A stretch of DNA of 64,000 bases from Pseudoalteromonas holothuriae (GCF_945859825.1 NZ_CAMAPC010000001.1:186001-250000); one strand, 5' to 3'. Counted from the first letter of the stretch, positions 29,903 to 38,794 are shown. Notes: generated by a model from the sequence alone, not told the origin. Translations and numbers: made by a program.

Positions 29903-30051
29903 CGCAAGTTTTCAAAAGGAATACATGCGAAGTCAGCGTGATAAAAAGTGTAGCGCTGTGCCTGTAAATACAATAAGCAAACAACAGACGCTTATTGATA
30001 CCAAAATGAGCACAATGTTCATTCAATCGCATTGTTGAAGAGGAAATTAAC

Positions 30052-30471
30052 ATGTCTAATTGGTCAGCCCCACAAACACTGGCAATTCCAGCAGGTAAGC
30101 TCGTTGTTTTTTGTGCTACGCATCAAGCGCAATTTACGCAGCAGGTACAAATTATTGATGCCCAAGGAATGCCAATCACATTTCACACCTTTGATGGTCA
30201 ATCGCATACTTTCCCTATCACTGGGGAGGGCACTAGCGTTAACTTATTCGCAAATGGAAATGGCAAGTTTACCATGCAAGCAGGGTATCAAATTCAGTTT
30301 AAAAATAGTGGTAGCCAAACGTCTTTGGTTGCAGCGAGCACGGTCGAATTTGACTTAAATGGCATTGTCTATGGTGGCGGTACATTATTTGCCACTGACG
30401 ACCAAGGTGGTTCAGAACCAGATTACAATGATACTAGCCTATCACTGCAATGGTTTAATACTCAGGGTTAG
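30052..30471 (+). CDS. LecB-like calcium-dependent lectin
   Basis: This 139-residue protein resembles the PA-IIL/LecB lectin family. Its C-terminal end (SEPDYNDTSLSLQWFNTQG) lines up with the LecB calcium loop and last strand: E122, D124, N126 and D127 match the double-calcium ligands, and the chain ends in Gly, whose carboxylate supplies a ligand across the LecB dimer. LecB binds fucose and mannose. There is no signal peptide, as in LecB. An N-terminal extension of about 20 residues is additional. It lies 150 bases after the decarboxylase and 30 before the cytochrome-like gene. Confidence 0.75.
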   Translation: MSNWSAPQTLAIPAGKLVVFCATHQAQFTQQVQIIDAQGMPITFHTFDGQSHTFPITGEGTSVNLFANGNGKFTMQAGYQIQFKNSGSQTSLVAASTVEFDLNGIVYGGGTLFATDDQGGSEPDYNDTSLSLQWFNTQG

Positions 30472-30500
30472 GTAACCGTTACGATAACAAGGAACTGAAT

Positions 30501-32300
30501 ATGAATACGCAAGTAAAAAGCTTATCTAAGCTAATATCTTATGTGATATTGTCTGGCGCACTGGTTATCAGTGGCTTCTCAGTAGCACAAAGCTTTCCCG
30601 GTGGAACAGCCATAACACCAACTGATTTAACAGCAACCCCAGCACAGTTGCCCGCACCACCACCAGAGTATCAACTAAATAACCCAATTAGCCACGAAGA
30701 ATTTGCGCGTTTTGCTTGGCGTCAGTTTATTTATTTAAATTCACCAGCTAAAAAAGCCAGCGCAGCGCAAAGTGGTATTTCTCCTATTGTTAGAGGCAGT
30801 GTAGACCCGACTGAAAACTTTGTAACATCAGGTAATCCACGTTTTTATCACGCAGGTAAGAGTTCAACGGATAACTTCAGTAATAATATTTTGGTTTGGG
30901 AAAGTTATGCGCATCGCTCTGAATTATTTCCAAAAAATGCAAAAGCCAGTGGTGATTTTCCGACATTATTGCCTGCATATGCATTTACCAATTTAACGGT
31001 GCCTTCAAGCCAAGCAAGGTTTAATAATCTAGATGAAAACTCTCAGATTGGGCAAAATAAAATTTTCTTTCCAAAAAATGGCAGTACGCCCTCACAAAAC
31101 CCCGCAGATGATTATGAAATTTTATTTGAGGCTAAAGTAAATCAAACAGAATATGACTATATTAAAGGATTGAATGTAACACCGGGTAAGGCGCTTGCCA
31201 GTTTTGATTTGCCCAATGAAACCATCGAGATAAAAGCGGCTTGGCGGGTACTAAGCGATGATTTGGCTCAATCAGGGCGTTATCACACTGCTGAGGCTTT
31301 GTATTACAAGGGAGAAAATGAGGAGGCTGAAGCTCATGTCGCAACTTTTGGGTTAATTGGCCTGCATATTATCCGGAAAATGGAAAATTATGAGTCTTTC
31401 GTGTTTTCTACCTTTGAGCATGTTGATAATTTGAAAAAGCCCAATGGCGCTGATACTGGGTTATATTATTACACAACCTATAATCAAATGAGTTATCAAG
31501 GCACTGTCTCATCGACCCCGCATGTTATTGTTAATACAGGCACTAATCTTGTACAGTTGCCACTGCCTCAACAAGGTGATATTACTGCGCAAAATGGCTA
31601 TGAATTTATTAATGGTAGCTTTACACAGCTAACGCCTACGTCAGCTGGCCCAATTAAGGTATTACAACCGCCAACCATTACCAAAGCGGTGATGAGTGTG
31701 AATCAAGAAGTTAAAAATGCAATGGCGCAATCTGGACAGTTTACGAACTCAGTGTGGCAATACTACCAGTTGAAAGGCGTGCAGCCACTGCCTGCAAATG
31801 AAGATGCCAGCGTTGCGCAGCAAGCTAACCCGTTAACACAAGACTTTTTTTTGGCGAATAACGTGATAGAAAGTAGCCAGCCTGGTATACAACTATTTAA
31901 AGGTGGTGCACCAGGGCCTATATATCAAACGTCTAAAAATGCTAAGTGTGATCAGTTACCTCCAGTGGATAAAGATAATAATGCGAAGAAAACGAAGTTT
32001 TTCTGCTTTCCAAACCCCAGATCAGGTGCCTCAGCTGAGAATATCCAGAATGTACCAAACTTAGTTGTACCGGGAGTTAGCCATGCGCAGCAAAACTCGA
32101 TTGTGATGGGGGGTTGTATGGGTTGCCATGGGCAATCTAAATATAAAAACGCAGATGGGACGACGAGCAGTATTTTTAGTTTTTTAATCTCTACCAAGAA
32201 CTTAGAAAGTAAGGGCGGTTTCGAAGCCGACCCGTTTGACCAGTCAGGCCCGAGTTTAAGTGCAGCGGCACAAAAGTATATGGCAACACAAAGCAAATAA
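30501..32300 (+). CDS. Secreted monohaem cytochrome c-like protein (599 aa)
   Basis: This protein has an N-terminal signal peptide (LISYVILSGALVISGFSVAQS) of Sec type, a large domain of no known fold, and one CxxCH haem site near the C-terminus (CMGCH, residues 539-543). Shared segments with the protein at 34230-35696 (AAWRVL vs TAWKVL, GLIGLHI vs GLIGFHF, FSTFEHV vs WATFEHN) show they are paralogues. It should be periplasmic or exported and bind one c-type haem. No enzyme activity is evident. AAGGA precedes the ATG. It ends the plus-strand operon at a strong terminator. Confidence 0.82.
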   Translation: MNTQVKSLSKLISYVILSGALVISGFSVAQSFPGGTAITPTDLTATPAQLPAPPPEYQLNNPISHEEFARFAWRQFIYLNSPAKKASAAQSGISPIVRGSVDPTENFVTSGNPRFYHAGKSSTDNFSNNILVWESYAHRSELFPKNAKASGDFPTLLPAYAFTNLTVPSSQARFNNLDENSQIGQNKIFFPKNGSTPSQNPADDYEILFEAKVNQTEYDYIKGLNVTPGKALASFDLPNETIEIKAAWRVLSDDLAQSGRYHTAEALYYKGENEEAEAHVATFGLIGLHIIRKMENYESFVFSTFEHVDNLKKPNGADTGLYYYTTYNQMSYQGTVSSTPHVIVNTGTNLVQLPLPQQGDITAQNGYEFINGSFTQLTPTSAGPIKVLQPPTITKAVMSVNQEVKNAMAQSGQFTNSVWQYYQLKGVQPLPANEDASVAQQANPLTQDFFLANNVIESSQPGIQLFKGGAPGPIYQTSKNAKCDQLPPVDKDNNAKKTKFFCFPNPRSGASAENIQNVPNLVVPGVSHAQQNSIVMGGCMGCHGQSKYKNADGTTSSIFSFLISTKNLESKGGFEADPFDQSGPSLSAAAQKYMATQSK

Positions 32301-32318
32301 GTACATTGTTATGTATGT

Positions 32319-32346
32319 AAAGGAGTGCGATGCACTCCTTTTTTAT
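32319..32346. terminator. Bidirectional terminator between convergent operons
   Basis: The hairpin AAAGGAGTGC-GAT-GCACTCCTTT is a perfect ten-base-pair stem with T-runs on the plus strand and A-rich sequence before it, so it can work in both directions. It separates the plus-strand operon ending at 32300 from the minus-strand gene ending at 32360. Confidence 0.9.
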
Positions 32347-32359
32347 CATGACTTTATTG

Positions 32360-33331
32360 TCAAACAGACAACTTATGGATGCTGACAGGTTTACTTGCCC
32401 CATGTTGTTCCGTCCAATGATATTGTTGGGTAATACTGCGCGCTGCAAATTGTGGGTCATCAGCTAAGGTGCATTCTTTCCATATATCCCGCCACAGCTG
32501 TATGTATTTAAGGTAATGAGGGGCTAGCTCAAGTATTTCTTGTTCATTGTAATTAAACCAAGGCTTAATGAGCCCTGCAAAGTGAATAAATTTAGCATCT
32601 AACACTGTTACTTTGTCTAATGTATGAATGTATTGCTCAATAAATGGCATAAAGTTATAACGGCCGTCAACGAGTGTTACTTTGTCTTTAAAATATATAT
32701 TTAAAAGCATTTGATCCGTAAATCCTTTTAGGCCAAAGTCTCGCCACAGTGCGATGTCGTCAATGAGCTTAACGACGCCCTCATAATGTATTTTATTAAG
32801 ATAGGTGTTGTTGATGGCCATAAAGCCAGAATTAAAAGTGTTAGTGAAATTACTTTGTCCATAGCTATTGGGGATCTGCAATAGCGGGTAATCACTTTTT
32901 TCTAGTAACTTGTTGGCTTCATGCTCATAAGCAAAACCATCGCGTGCGGCTACAAATTCAGTTGTATTTAAAAATACATCATGCATATCTTTACAACACA
33001 TACCGTCGCTGTCTAAGAAAACCACTTTTTCGTATTGCGCTAGGCGCAAAGTTTCTATGGAGAGTAAGCGTAAATGCAAGTCGCTACGCAGTTGTGGTAA
33101 ATGGGCGCGTAACCTCGTGATAGCTTGCTCTACTTGGTTGGTACGCTTTATAAATTTGACTGGGTAATGTGCACTTAACTTTGTTTGGTTAGAAGAGCTG
33201 AGCTTATCAATAAAAATCACAATGTCGCCGTTAAACCAAGCGTTATATTTTAAAAAGCTATACAGTAAAATCTCAGTGCCTGTAGCGAAGTTATCGCAGG
33301 TAACTGTGGCAAGACAATAGGGTCTATTCAT
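32360..33331 (-). CDS. GT8-like glycosyltransferase
   Basis: This 323-residue protein looks like a glycogenin/GT8-type transferase: an N-terminal LATVTCDNFATGTEILLYSF strand-helix, the metal-binding DxD as DSD at 107-109 in VFLDSDGMC, a FNSGFMAINN segment typical of GT8, and FTDQMLLNIYF. It would use a nucleotide sugar; the acceptor is unknown. Its start overlaps the stop of the upstream ATP-grasp-like gene by eight bases, so the two are coupled. Confidence 0.8.
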   Translation of the reverse strand: MNRPYCLATVTCDNFATGTEILLYSFLKYNAWFNGDIVIFIDKLSSSNQTKLSAHYPVKFIKRTNQVEQAITRLRAHLPQLRSDLHLRLLSIETLRLAQYEKVVFLDSDGMCCKDMHDVFLNTTEFVAARDGFAYEHEANKLLEKSDYPLLQIPNSYGQSNFTNTFNSGFMAINNTYLNKIHYEGVVKLIDDIALWRDFGLKGFTDQMLLNIYFKDKVTLVDGRYNFMPFIEQYIHTLDKVTVLDAKFIHFAGLIKPWFNYNEQEILELAPHYLKYIQLWRDIWKECTLADDPQFAARSITQQYHWTEQHGASKPVSIHKLSV

Positions 33332-34157
33332 GAGTTGGTGACTCCAAAAAAGCAGATCGGGGTGCAGGTTGATTATTAATTAATTTTTTTACCGCACCGT
33401 CAAAAGTAACAGATAAAGTAGCTAGCGCGGCTTTTTTGTCTTGGCTTTGCCATAAAAAGTAGTTCAGCATACCGTAGCCTGCGGGGGTTTTATTGGCATC
33501 GAGAATATAAAGCCTTTGGCTATGCCTGCACCTTACAATGTCTAATTCACCAAAATCTAAACCGATTAACCTACAGAACTTAAGGATGTTTTGCTGCTCT
33601 TGAGCGCTAAACACGGTGTTAGTAGCGATGAGTTTAGGGGGAAGCTGCGCTCTGTTATCAAGTTTTTGTGTTGCCGGCACTTGCCGTATTAAGTAAACGA
33701 TGGGTATTTCACCAAAAATAATGGGCACTCGAAACTCTTGCTGATACTCGTCAATAGTTGAGTCAATGAGTGCTTGATAAACGTTGTCTTTATGTTTGCG
33801 AGTAATGGGTGTGCTGATCACATGTCCCCCCTTCACTCCATTATCGTTCGGTTTTTCAACACATAGCCCTTTATGTGTCAATGGATCTACAAAACAGCCA
33901 TAACCAAACACGTCAATGTGTAATAGCTCAACTTTCACTTTACTAATATCAATACAGTGTTGATTGATGATTGTTTGGTGACGACATGTATTTACTAAAT
34001 CGACAGGACAGCTAAGCTGAGTACTGTCTTGCCAAAGAAATGCAATATCGAAGTGAGAGGTTAGGTCTCTGGTAACATGGTAGTGCATGCTATTGATGAT
34101 ATGGGTGATAGAGTAATATTCTTTATCGGGGTATTGCGGGTAGAACAGTATTTTCAT
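33324..34157 (-). CDS. ATP-grasp-like protein
   Basis: This 277-residue protein has a C-terminal segment of ATP-grasp type: GLDFGELDIVRCR, then LYILDANKTPAG, which matches the metal-binding strand of RimK/D-Ala ligase enzymes. The N-terminal half is diverged. ATP-grasp enzymes join a carboxylate to an amine or thiol through an acyl phosphate. I use the ATG ending at 34157; a TTG six codons earlier is possible. It is coupled to the GT8-like gene and follows the 488-residue haem protein after a strong hairpin. Confidence 0.7.
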   Translation of the reverse strand: MKILFYPQYPDKEYYSITHIINSMHYHVTRDLTSHFDIAFLWQDSTQLSCPVDLVNTCRHQTIINQHCIDISKVKVELLHIDVFGYGCFVDPLTHKGLCVEKPNDNGVKGGHVISTPITRKHKDNVYQALIDSTIDEYQQEFRVPIIFGEIPIVYLIRQVPATQKLDNRAQLPPKLIATNTVFSAQEQQNILKFCRLIGLDFGELDIVRCRHSQRLYILDANKTPAGYGMLNYFLWQSQDKKAALATLSVTFDGAVKKLINNQPAPRSAFLESPTHE

Positions 34158-34184
34158 AATGCAGCATCCACTCAAAGTGCAAAG

Positions 34185-34211
34185 GAGCCATTACGCAAAT
34201 CGTAATGGCTC
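34185..34211 (-). promoter_or_regulatory. Intercistronic hairpin in the minus-strand group
   Basis: GAGCCATTACG (34185-34195) and CGTAATGGCTC (34201-34211) form a perfect 11-bp stem with a five-base loop. On the minus strand it is followed only by CTCCTTTGC, without a true T-run. It lies between the haem-protein gene and the ATP-grasp-like gene and may be a leaky terminator or an mRNA-stabilising structure. Confidence 0.65.
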
Positions 34212-34229
34212 AGACCCTAGGATGTTAGG

Positions 34230-35696
34230 TCATTGACAACATCCACATACTGACATTTCACCATCTTTGGTTGTTGTCCATTGACCGTTCCAAGTTAAGC
34301 CTAAGTTTGGGCACACTCCTTTAGGCTGAGCGTTGCTACTACATTTTTTAACCGCACCTTGTTGGCTTTCAATTGGTCCAGCCTGAACATCAACGCAGCT
34401 TCCCGTACCAACTACGATATTGTTGAAAATATGGCTGAGTTGCCCTGATGTGGTATTTTTATTTTTGTTGGTTTTCTCACCAGCATAGCTGTGACAGCCA
34501 AAGCAGTTAGAAGCAAATCCGCCGTTAGTTTTTGGGTTTGTATCTACCCATTGAAAAGTTGTTTCGGCAACGGTATTGGCTAAACGTAGTGATCCGCGTT
34601 GGTTGGTTACATCGCCATTTACGCTGGAGTCATCGTTGATATCATGAACCCAAATAGCGCCGACGTTAAAATAGTTTTTAAACACGCTCATTGCACCGTC
34701 AAGCTGACTATGTACACTTTGATTCATAGCAACAATATCACTCACATTCTCCTTGGCATTTGAGTCGCTCGAGTCAGTACCATAAGGGTATACACGACAG
34801 ATTTCGGTGGGTACACCTGTGAGTTCATCATTTGGTTTTGCCTGATTTAAGCATTTAGCGATGGATTTGTTGTTGCCTGTTTGCAGTGCTGTTGAGCAAG
34901 ATTCACTGATAAATGACCAACCTTTGTTGGTGCTGGGTTTGTCGCAATCAGGGGCGTTTTTATTGTGCTCAAACGTAGCCCAAATAAATTCTGGATGATC
35001 GGGCGTGGCGATTGCAAAATGAAACCCAATTAAACCAAGGGTAGTGTTGTTAGGTGTACCTATTGGGTTTTTCCAGACTAAATAATCAGCTGTGTTGTCT
35101 GATTGAGTCAGTACTTTCCAAGCTGTTTTAAGCTCTGTGGTGCCACCTGGGAAATTGGTACTATCTTTAATGCTTTGTGCATCATCACACATATTACGAC
35201 TAAAGCGCATATCATAGTAAGCGATATTACCTGCTTGATCGAAAATGACGTCACCGCCTCCTGCTTCACCATGGATGAAGCTATCTCCTTTTGCCAGTGC
35301 ATTTTTTAATGTGATGCCGCTGATTTGCCCATCACATGAGTTAGCAGGCGTTCCATCGGTGTTTAACTCATACACAGGGTAATCTTGTGTGTTGGAAAAA
35401 TTACGGTTCTGAGCGTTATTTTCTGGGCTGGTTGGTGTGCTCTTATAGGTTGACATTAAGCTGATAAAAGATTGCCAAGTAAAGTGATAGAAATCACAAA
35501 AAGTATCACCATTATTAGGCACTTCTGAGGGAATACCGGGATCACCTGTAAACCAATTTGCAGGTGCAGTACATTGTGTGCTGCTGTGTGTTGGTTTACT
35601 GACTGCTTGATGAGCGGGTAGTACTAGAATTAAGCTATAGGCAAAAATTGAGAGATATTTTTGCCATTTTATATTGGTTTGGTTGATGTACTTCAT
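34230..35696 (-). CDS. Secreted monohaem cytochrome c-like protein (488 aa)
   Basis: This protein has a signal peptide (LSIFAYSLILVLPAHQAVS), a large domain with paired Cys residues, and one haem site CFGCH (398-402). It is a paralogue of the 599-residue protein at 30501-32300, sharing FTWQSFISL/FAWRQFIYL, TAWKVL, GLIGFHF and WATFEHN. The tail ends CGCCQ, an unusual Cys cluster that could bind metal or form disulfides. It is probably periplasmic. Having one paralogue in each of two convergent operons suggests the two operons form one functional locus. Confidence 0.82.
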   Translation of the reverse strand: MKYINQTNIKWQKYLSIFAYSLILVLPAHQAVSKPTHSSTQCTAPANWFTGDPGIPSEVPNNGDTFCDFYHFTWQSFISLMSTYKSTPTSPENNAQNRNFSNTQDYPVYELNTDGTPANSCDGQISGITLKNALAKGDSFIHGEAGGGDVIFDQAGNIAYYDMRFSRNMCDDAQSIKDSTNFPGGTTELKTAWKVLTQSDNTADYLVWKNPIGTPNNTTLGLIGFHFAIATPDHPEFIWATFEHNKNAPDCDKPSTNKGWSFISESCSTALQTGNNKSIAKCLNQAKPNDELTGVPTEICRVYPYGTDSSDSNAKENVSDIVAMNQSVHSQLDGAMSVFKNYFNVGAIWVHDINDDSSVNGDVTNQRGSLRLANTVAETTFQWVDTNPKTNGGFASNCFGCHSYAGEKTNKNKNTTSGQLSHIFNNIVVGTGSCVDVQAGPIESQQGAVKKCSSNAQPKGVCPNLGLTWNGQWTTTKDGEMSVCGCCQ

Positions 35697-35944
35697 GATT
35701 TGCCCCTAGGTAGATTAAAAACAGCAGTTACTGGTTGCATTAAATACAAGAGGCTAGACAGCTGCTATAAAGGACCATGAGGGTAGGTTATAAACAAGCT
35801 TCCTTGCATACCAGTAAACTGATTCTTTGAAGTATAGTCACAATCACCTAAAAGCAAATTACACTGTATTACAGAGTGCTTGACGCATTAATCTATTTAA
35901 TCATGATATAAATGAGTGAAGCAGAATTAATTAAAGGGAAGTGC
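35697..35944 (+). promoter_or_regulatory. Divergent promoter region
   Basis: This 248-base gap separates the minus-strand haem-protein gene from the plus-strand HExxH gene. TTGACG at 35880-35885 followed by AT-rich sequence and GATATAAA at 35905-35912 is a weak promoter candidate for the latter. If real, transcription would begin after 35912, supporting translation from 35945. Confidence 0.3.
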
Positions 35945-36436
35945 ATGCAGGCGAATACGACAGAAATTTTAGAGTTTTTACAGCACATTAAGTTGCCAAT
36001 GGAGTTATGTAAAATAGAGCAACATACTTTTTTGCCTGGGCTTAGGTTAGAGAAGGGAATATTACAGATAGACACCCAAAAGCTGTTATATCCAGGGGAT
36101 ATTTTACATGAAGCTGGTCATATTGCTGTTTGTGAACCCACCGAGCGGCATTTACTCAGTGATAATGTCTACCAAAGTGGCCGCAATAAAGATTGGATGC
36201 ATGGGGAAGAAATGGCGGCCATTGCATGGTCGGTGGCAGCCATTGAATATATTGGGTTGCCACTAGATGTTGTTTTTCATCCACATGGTTACAAAGGTCA
36301 GAGCCAGAGTCTAATCAACGCGTTTTCAAACAATACAGGGTTTGGTTTTCCGTTGCTCGGTGCATGGGAAATGTTAGACCCACAACTTGGTTATCCGCAC
36401 ATGCAAAAATGGCTACGTGAAGTTTCTTGGGTATAA
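35945..36436 (+). CDS. Small HExxH-motif protein, possible zinc peptidase-like
   Basis: This 163-residue protein has an HEAGH motif at 55-59 (DILHEAGHIAV), the zinc-binding pattern of metallopeptidases, and a nearby HGEEMAAIAW helix that could supply a third ligand. There is no signal peptide and it is too short for a usual peptidase, so the activity is uncertain. The ATG at 35945 follows AAAGGGAAG; an ATG at 35912 would add 11 residues. It converges on fldB. I do not recognise a named family. Confidence 0.7.
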   Translation: MQANTTEILEFLQHIKLPMELCKIEQHTFLPGLRLEKGILQIDTQKLLYPGDILHEAGHIAVCEPTERHLLSDNVYQSGRNKDWMHGEEMAAIAWSVAAIEYIGLPLDVVFHPHGYKGQSQSLINAFSNNTGFGFPLLGAWEMLDPQLGYPHMQKWLREVSWV

Positions 36437-36449
36437 AGCACATGGTCAG

Positions 36450-36971
36450 TTATAACGTGTCGCTATATTCAGTCATTATTTGCGTGATCCAAGTGGCAAT
36501 ACGTTCATCGCTTTTTTCATATTGGCTATCTTCATCAAGGGCAAGGCCGACAAAGTGCTTTTTATCGTCAGTGAGGGCTTTAGAAGCCTCAAATTCATAG
36601 TCTGTCGTATTAGGCCAATACCCTAAAAATTGCACGTCTTGTGGGACAATTTTATCGTGCAACATGCCCAAAGCATCTTGAAACCATTGTCCGTAGCCTT
36701 GTTGATCACCCATACCAAATAAAGCAATGGTTTTACCTGCTAAATTTACGCCGTCAATATCATCCCAGCGTGATTCCCAATCTTCTTGCAACTCGCCAAA
36801 GTCCCAAGTGGAAATACCAAAAATCAAAAAGTCATATTGCTGGGCATTAGTGAGCGGTTCATCTTTAATATTGTGTAATGAAACGATATCATCACCGATA
36901 ATATCTTTGATTTTCTCCGCTGCCATTTCGGTATAGCAAGTCGTTGAACCGTAAAATAACCCTATTTGCAT
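36450..36971 (-). CDS. fldB: Flavodoxin FldB
   Basis: This 173-residue flavodoxin has the same length as E. coli FldB. The FMN phosphate loop is [16 protein letters not shown], with Cys where long-chain FldA has Gly, typical of FldB; later FMN segments are [12 protein letters not shown] and [10 protein letters not shown]. FldB is a low-potential electron carrier. I start at the ATG ending at 36971; a GTG four codons upstream is possible. It is divergent from xerD, matching the fldB-xerD pairing of E. coli. Confidence 0.94.
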   Translation of the reverse strand: MQIGLFYGSTTCYTEMAAEKIKDIIGDDIVSLHNIKDEPLTNAQQYDFLIFGISTWDFGELQEDWESRWDDIDGVNLAGKTIALFGMGDQQGYGQWFQDALGMLHDKIVPQDVQFLGYWPNTTDYEFEASKALTDDKKHFVGLALDEDSQYEKSDERIATWITQIMTEYSDTL

Positions 36972-37051
36972 GCTATTTATCACTTATTGATTGACTGATA
37001 TGATAGGCGCGAAGTCTACCTTATGATGCAGCAAATTGATACAGGAAGCCT

Positions 37052-37975
37052 GTGAGCGAACTACACCCTAACATCCCCTTAAACAGTGATAATGCTCAAT
37101 ATATTGAAGTATTTTTGGACTCTTTATATCTTGAGCAAGGCTTGAGCGAGAATACCTTGTCTGCTTATCGCAGTGACTTGGAAAAATTCGCGCGATTTAT
37201 TCAACAAACATCTAAGCAAACATTGTTAGAAGTGCAAAGCGAGCTGATTGAATCTTATTTGGCACATCGTCATGATTTGGGCTTAAAAGCACGCAGTACA
37301 GCGAGAGCAATTAGTGCTTTAAAGCGTTTTTATTTATTCTTTGTCAGAGAAAAACGAATTGCGAGCACACCACTGTTAAATATTGCACAACCTAAAACAA
37401 CGCAGTCATTACCTAAAACGCTAACAGAGCAAGAAGTTGAAGCGTTACTTGATGCACCTGACTTGGACGATGCGATGGGGCTTCGAGATAAAGCCATGTT
37501 GGAATTGTTGTATGCTACGGGGCTGCGAGTAACTGAGTTAGTTGGTTTGCGAATGGAGCAAATAAATTTACGCCAAGCAGTGGTACTAGTAAAAGGCAAA
37601 GGTGGCAAGGAGCGACTTGTGCCCATGGGTGAAGAAGCGTTGCATTATATTGAACAGTTTTTAAAGGTTGGGCGACCTGATATGGTCAAACATGCCACCG
37701 ATTTTGTGTTTCCATCAAAGCGCGGCACGGGAATGACCCGGCAAACTTTTTGGCATCGTATTAAACACTATGCTATTTTGGCTCAAGTGATGTCGCCATT
37801 ATCTCCACATACATTACGTCATGCTTTTGCAACACACTTGTTGAATCATGGCGCAGATTTACGAGTCGTACAGATGATGTTGGGACATAGCGACTTGTCG
37901 ACCACACAGATTTATACGCATGTTGCGAGTGAGCGATTAAAAAGTTTACATCAGCAGCATCATCCTAGAGCTTGA
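37052..37975 (+). CDS. xerD: Tyrosine recombinase XerD
   Basis: XerD and XerC resolve chromosome dimers at dif. The 307-residue protein has the SAM-like N-terminal domain and catalytic residues: Arg in ATGLRVTELVGL, Lys in VKGKGGKERLVP, HTLRHAFATHLL, and LGHSDLSTTQIYTHV with the Tyr nucleophile. The GTG start is preceded by AGGA at 37043-37046. The xerD-dsbC-recJ-prfB-lysS order is that of E. coli, which separates it from XerC. Confidence 0.95.
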   Translation: MSELHPNIPLNSDNAQYIEVFLDSLYLEQGLSENTLSAYRSDLEKFARFIQQTSKQTLLEVQSELIESYLAHRHDLGLKARSTARAISALKRFYLFFVREKRIASTPLLNIAQPKTTQSLPKTLTEQEVEALLDAPDLDDAMGLRDKAMLELLYATGLRVTELVGLRMEQINLRQAVVLVKGKGGKERLVPMGEEALHYIEQFLKVGRPDMVKHATDFVFPSKRGTGMTRQTFWHRIKHYAILAQVMSPLSPHTLRHAFATHLLNHGADLRVVQMMLGHSDLSTTQIYTHVASERLKSLHQQHHPRA

Positions 37976-38038
37976 TGGAATTTTATTGAAAATTTCCGGT
38001 CTACTGGGGAAATAAGATAATAACTTTAAGAGATAGAT

Positions 38039-38794
38039 ATGAAAAAATTAATGTTTTCAGTGGCAGTAGCCTGTAGTTTCTCGGCATTTGCTAATGCAGC
38101 ACCAGAGACAACAGAAGTGGCTCCATTGATGATGGCACCTATGGCCATTGAGCCAATTGCAGAGAGCTTTGCGAAGTTGGGTATAATAGTAAACAGTGTT
38201 GAAGGCAGCCCAATCCCTGGTCTAAAAACAGTATTGACCAATAAAGGTGTTTTATATGCCAGCCCCGATGGTAAGTACCTCATGCAGGGTAACATGATCA
38301 ATCTAGAAACTCGCACAAATGTCACTGAAAATGCACTTAGTGGCGTACGTAAAGAAGGGGTTTCACAGTATCAAGACTCAATGATTGTGTATAAAGCAGA
38401 AAACGAAAAGCATCAAATTACGGTATTTACTGATATTACTTGTGGTTATTGTCGTAAATTACACAGAGAATTAGATGACTATTTGTCAGCTGGGATCACC
38501 GTAAAATATTTAGCCTATCCGCGTGGTGGACTAAGAGGTTCAGGCTATGAAGATTTACGTAATGTGTGGTGTGCAAAAGACGCAGCGCAAGCATTAACAG
38601 ATGCTAAAGCAGGGCAAGATGTCGCTAAAGTGGAAAATTGCAGTGCGCCGGTGGCAGAACATTACCAACTTGGACAAAGCTTTGGTTTATCAGGCACTCC
38701 AGCGATTATTCTTGATGACGGTACTTTGATCCCGGGTTACCAGCCTGCAGCTGAGTTATCAAAGATGCTCAATGCTGAAGGTAAAAAGTCGTAA
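38039..38794 (+). CDS. dsbC: Periplasmic disulfide isomerase DsbC
   Basis: This 251-residue protein starts with a Sec signal peptide (MKKLMFSVAVACSFSAFANA), followed by the dimerisation domain and a thioredoxin domain with active site CGYC (DITCGYCRKLH), the same as in E. coli DsbC. The cis-proline loop GLSGTPAI is present. It reshuffles wrong disulfides and is kept reduced by DsbD. It lies between xerD and recJ and ends at a terminator. Confidence 0.95.
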   Translation: MKKLMFSVAVACSFSAFANAAPETTEVAPLMMAPMAIEPIAESFAKLGIIVNSVEGSPIPGLKTVLTNKGVLYASPDGKYLMQGNMINLETRTNVTENALSGVRKEGVSQYQDSMIVYKAENEKHQITVFTDITCGYCRKLHRELDDYLSAGITVKYLAYPRGGLRGSGYEDLRNVWCAKDAAQALTDAKAGQDVAKVENCSAPVAEHYQLGQSFGLSGTPAIILDDGTLIPGYQPAAELSKMLNAEGKKS

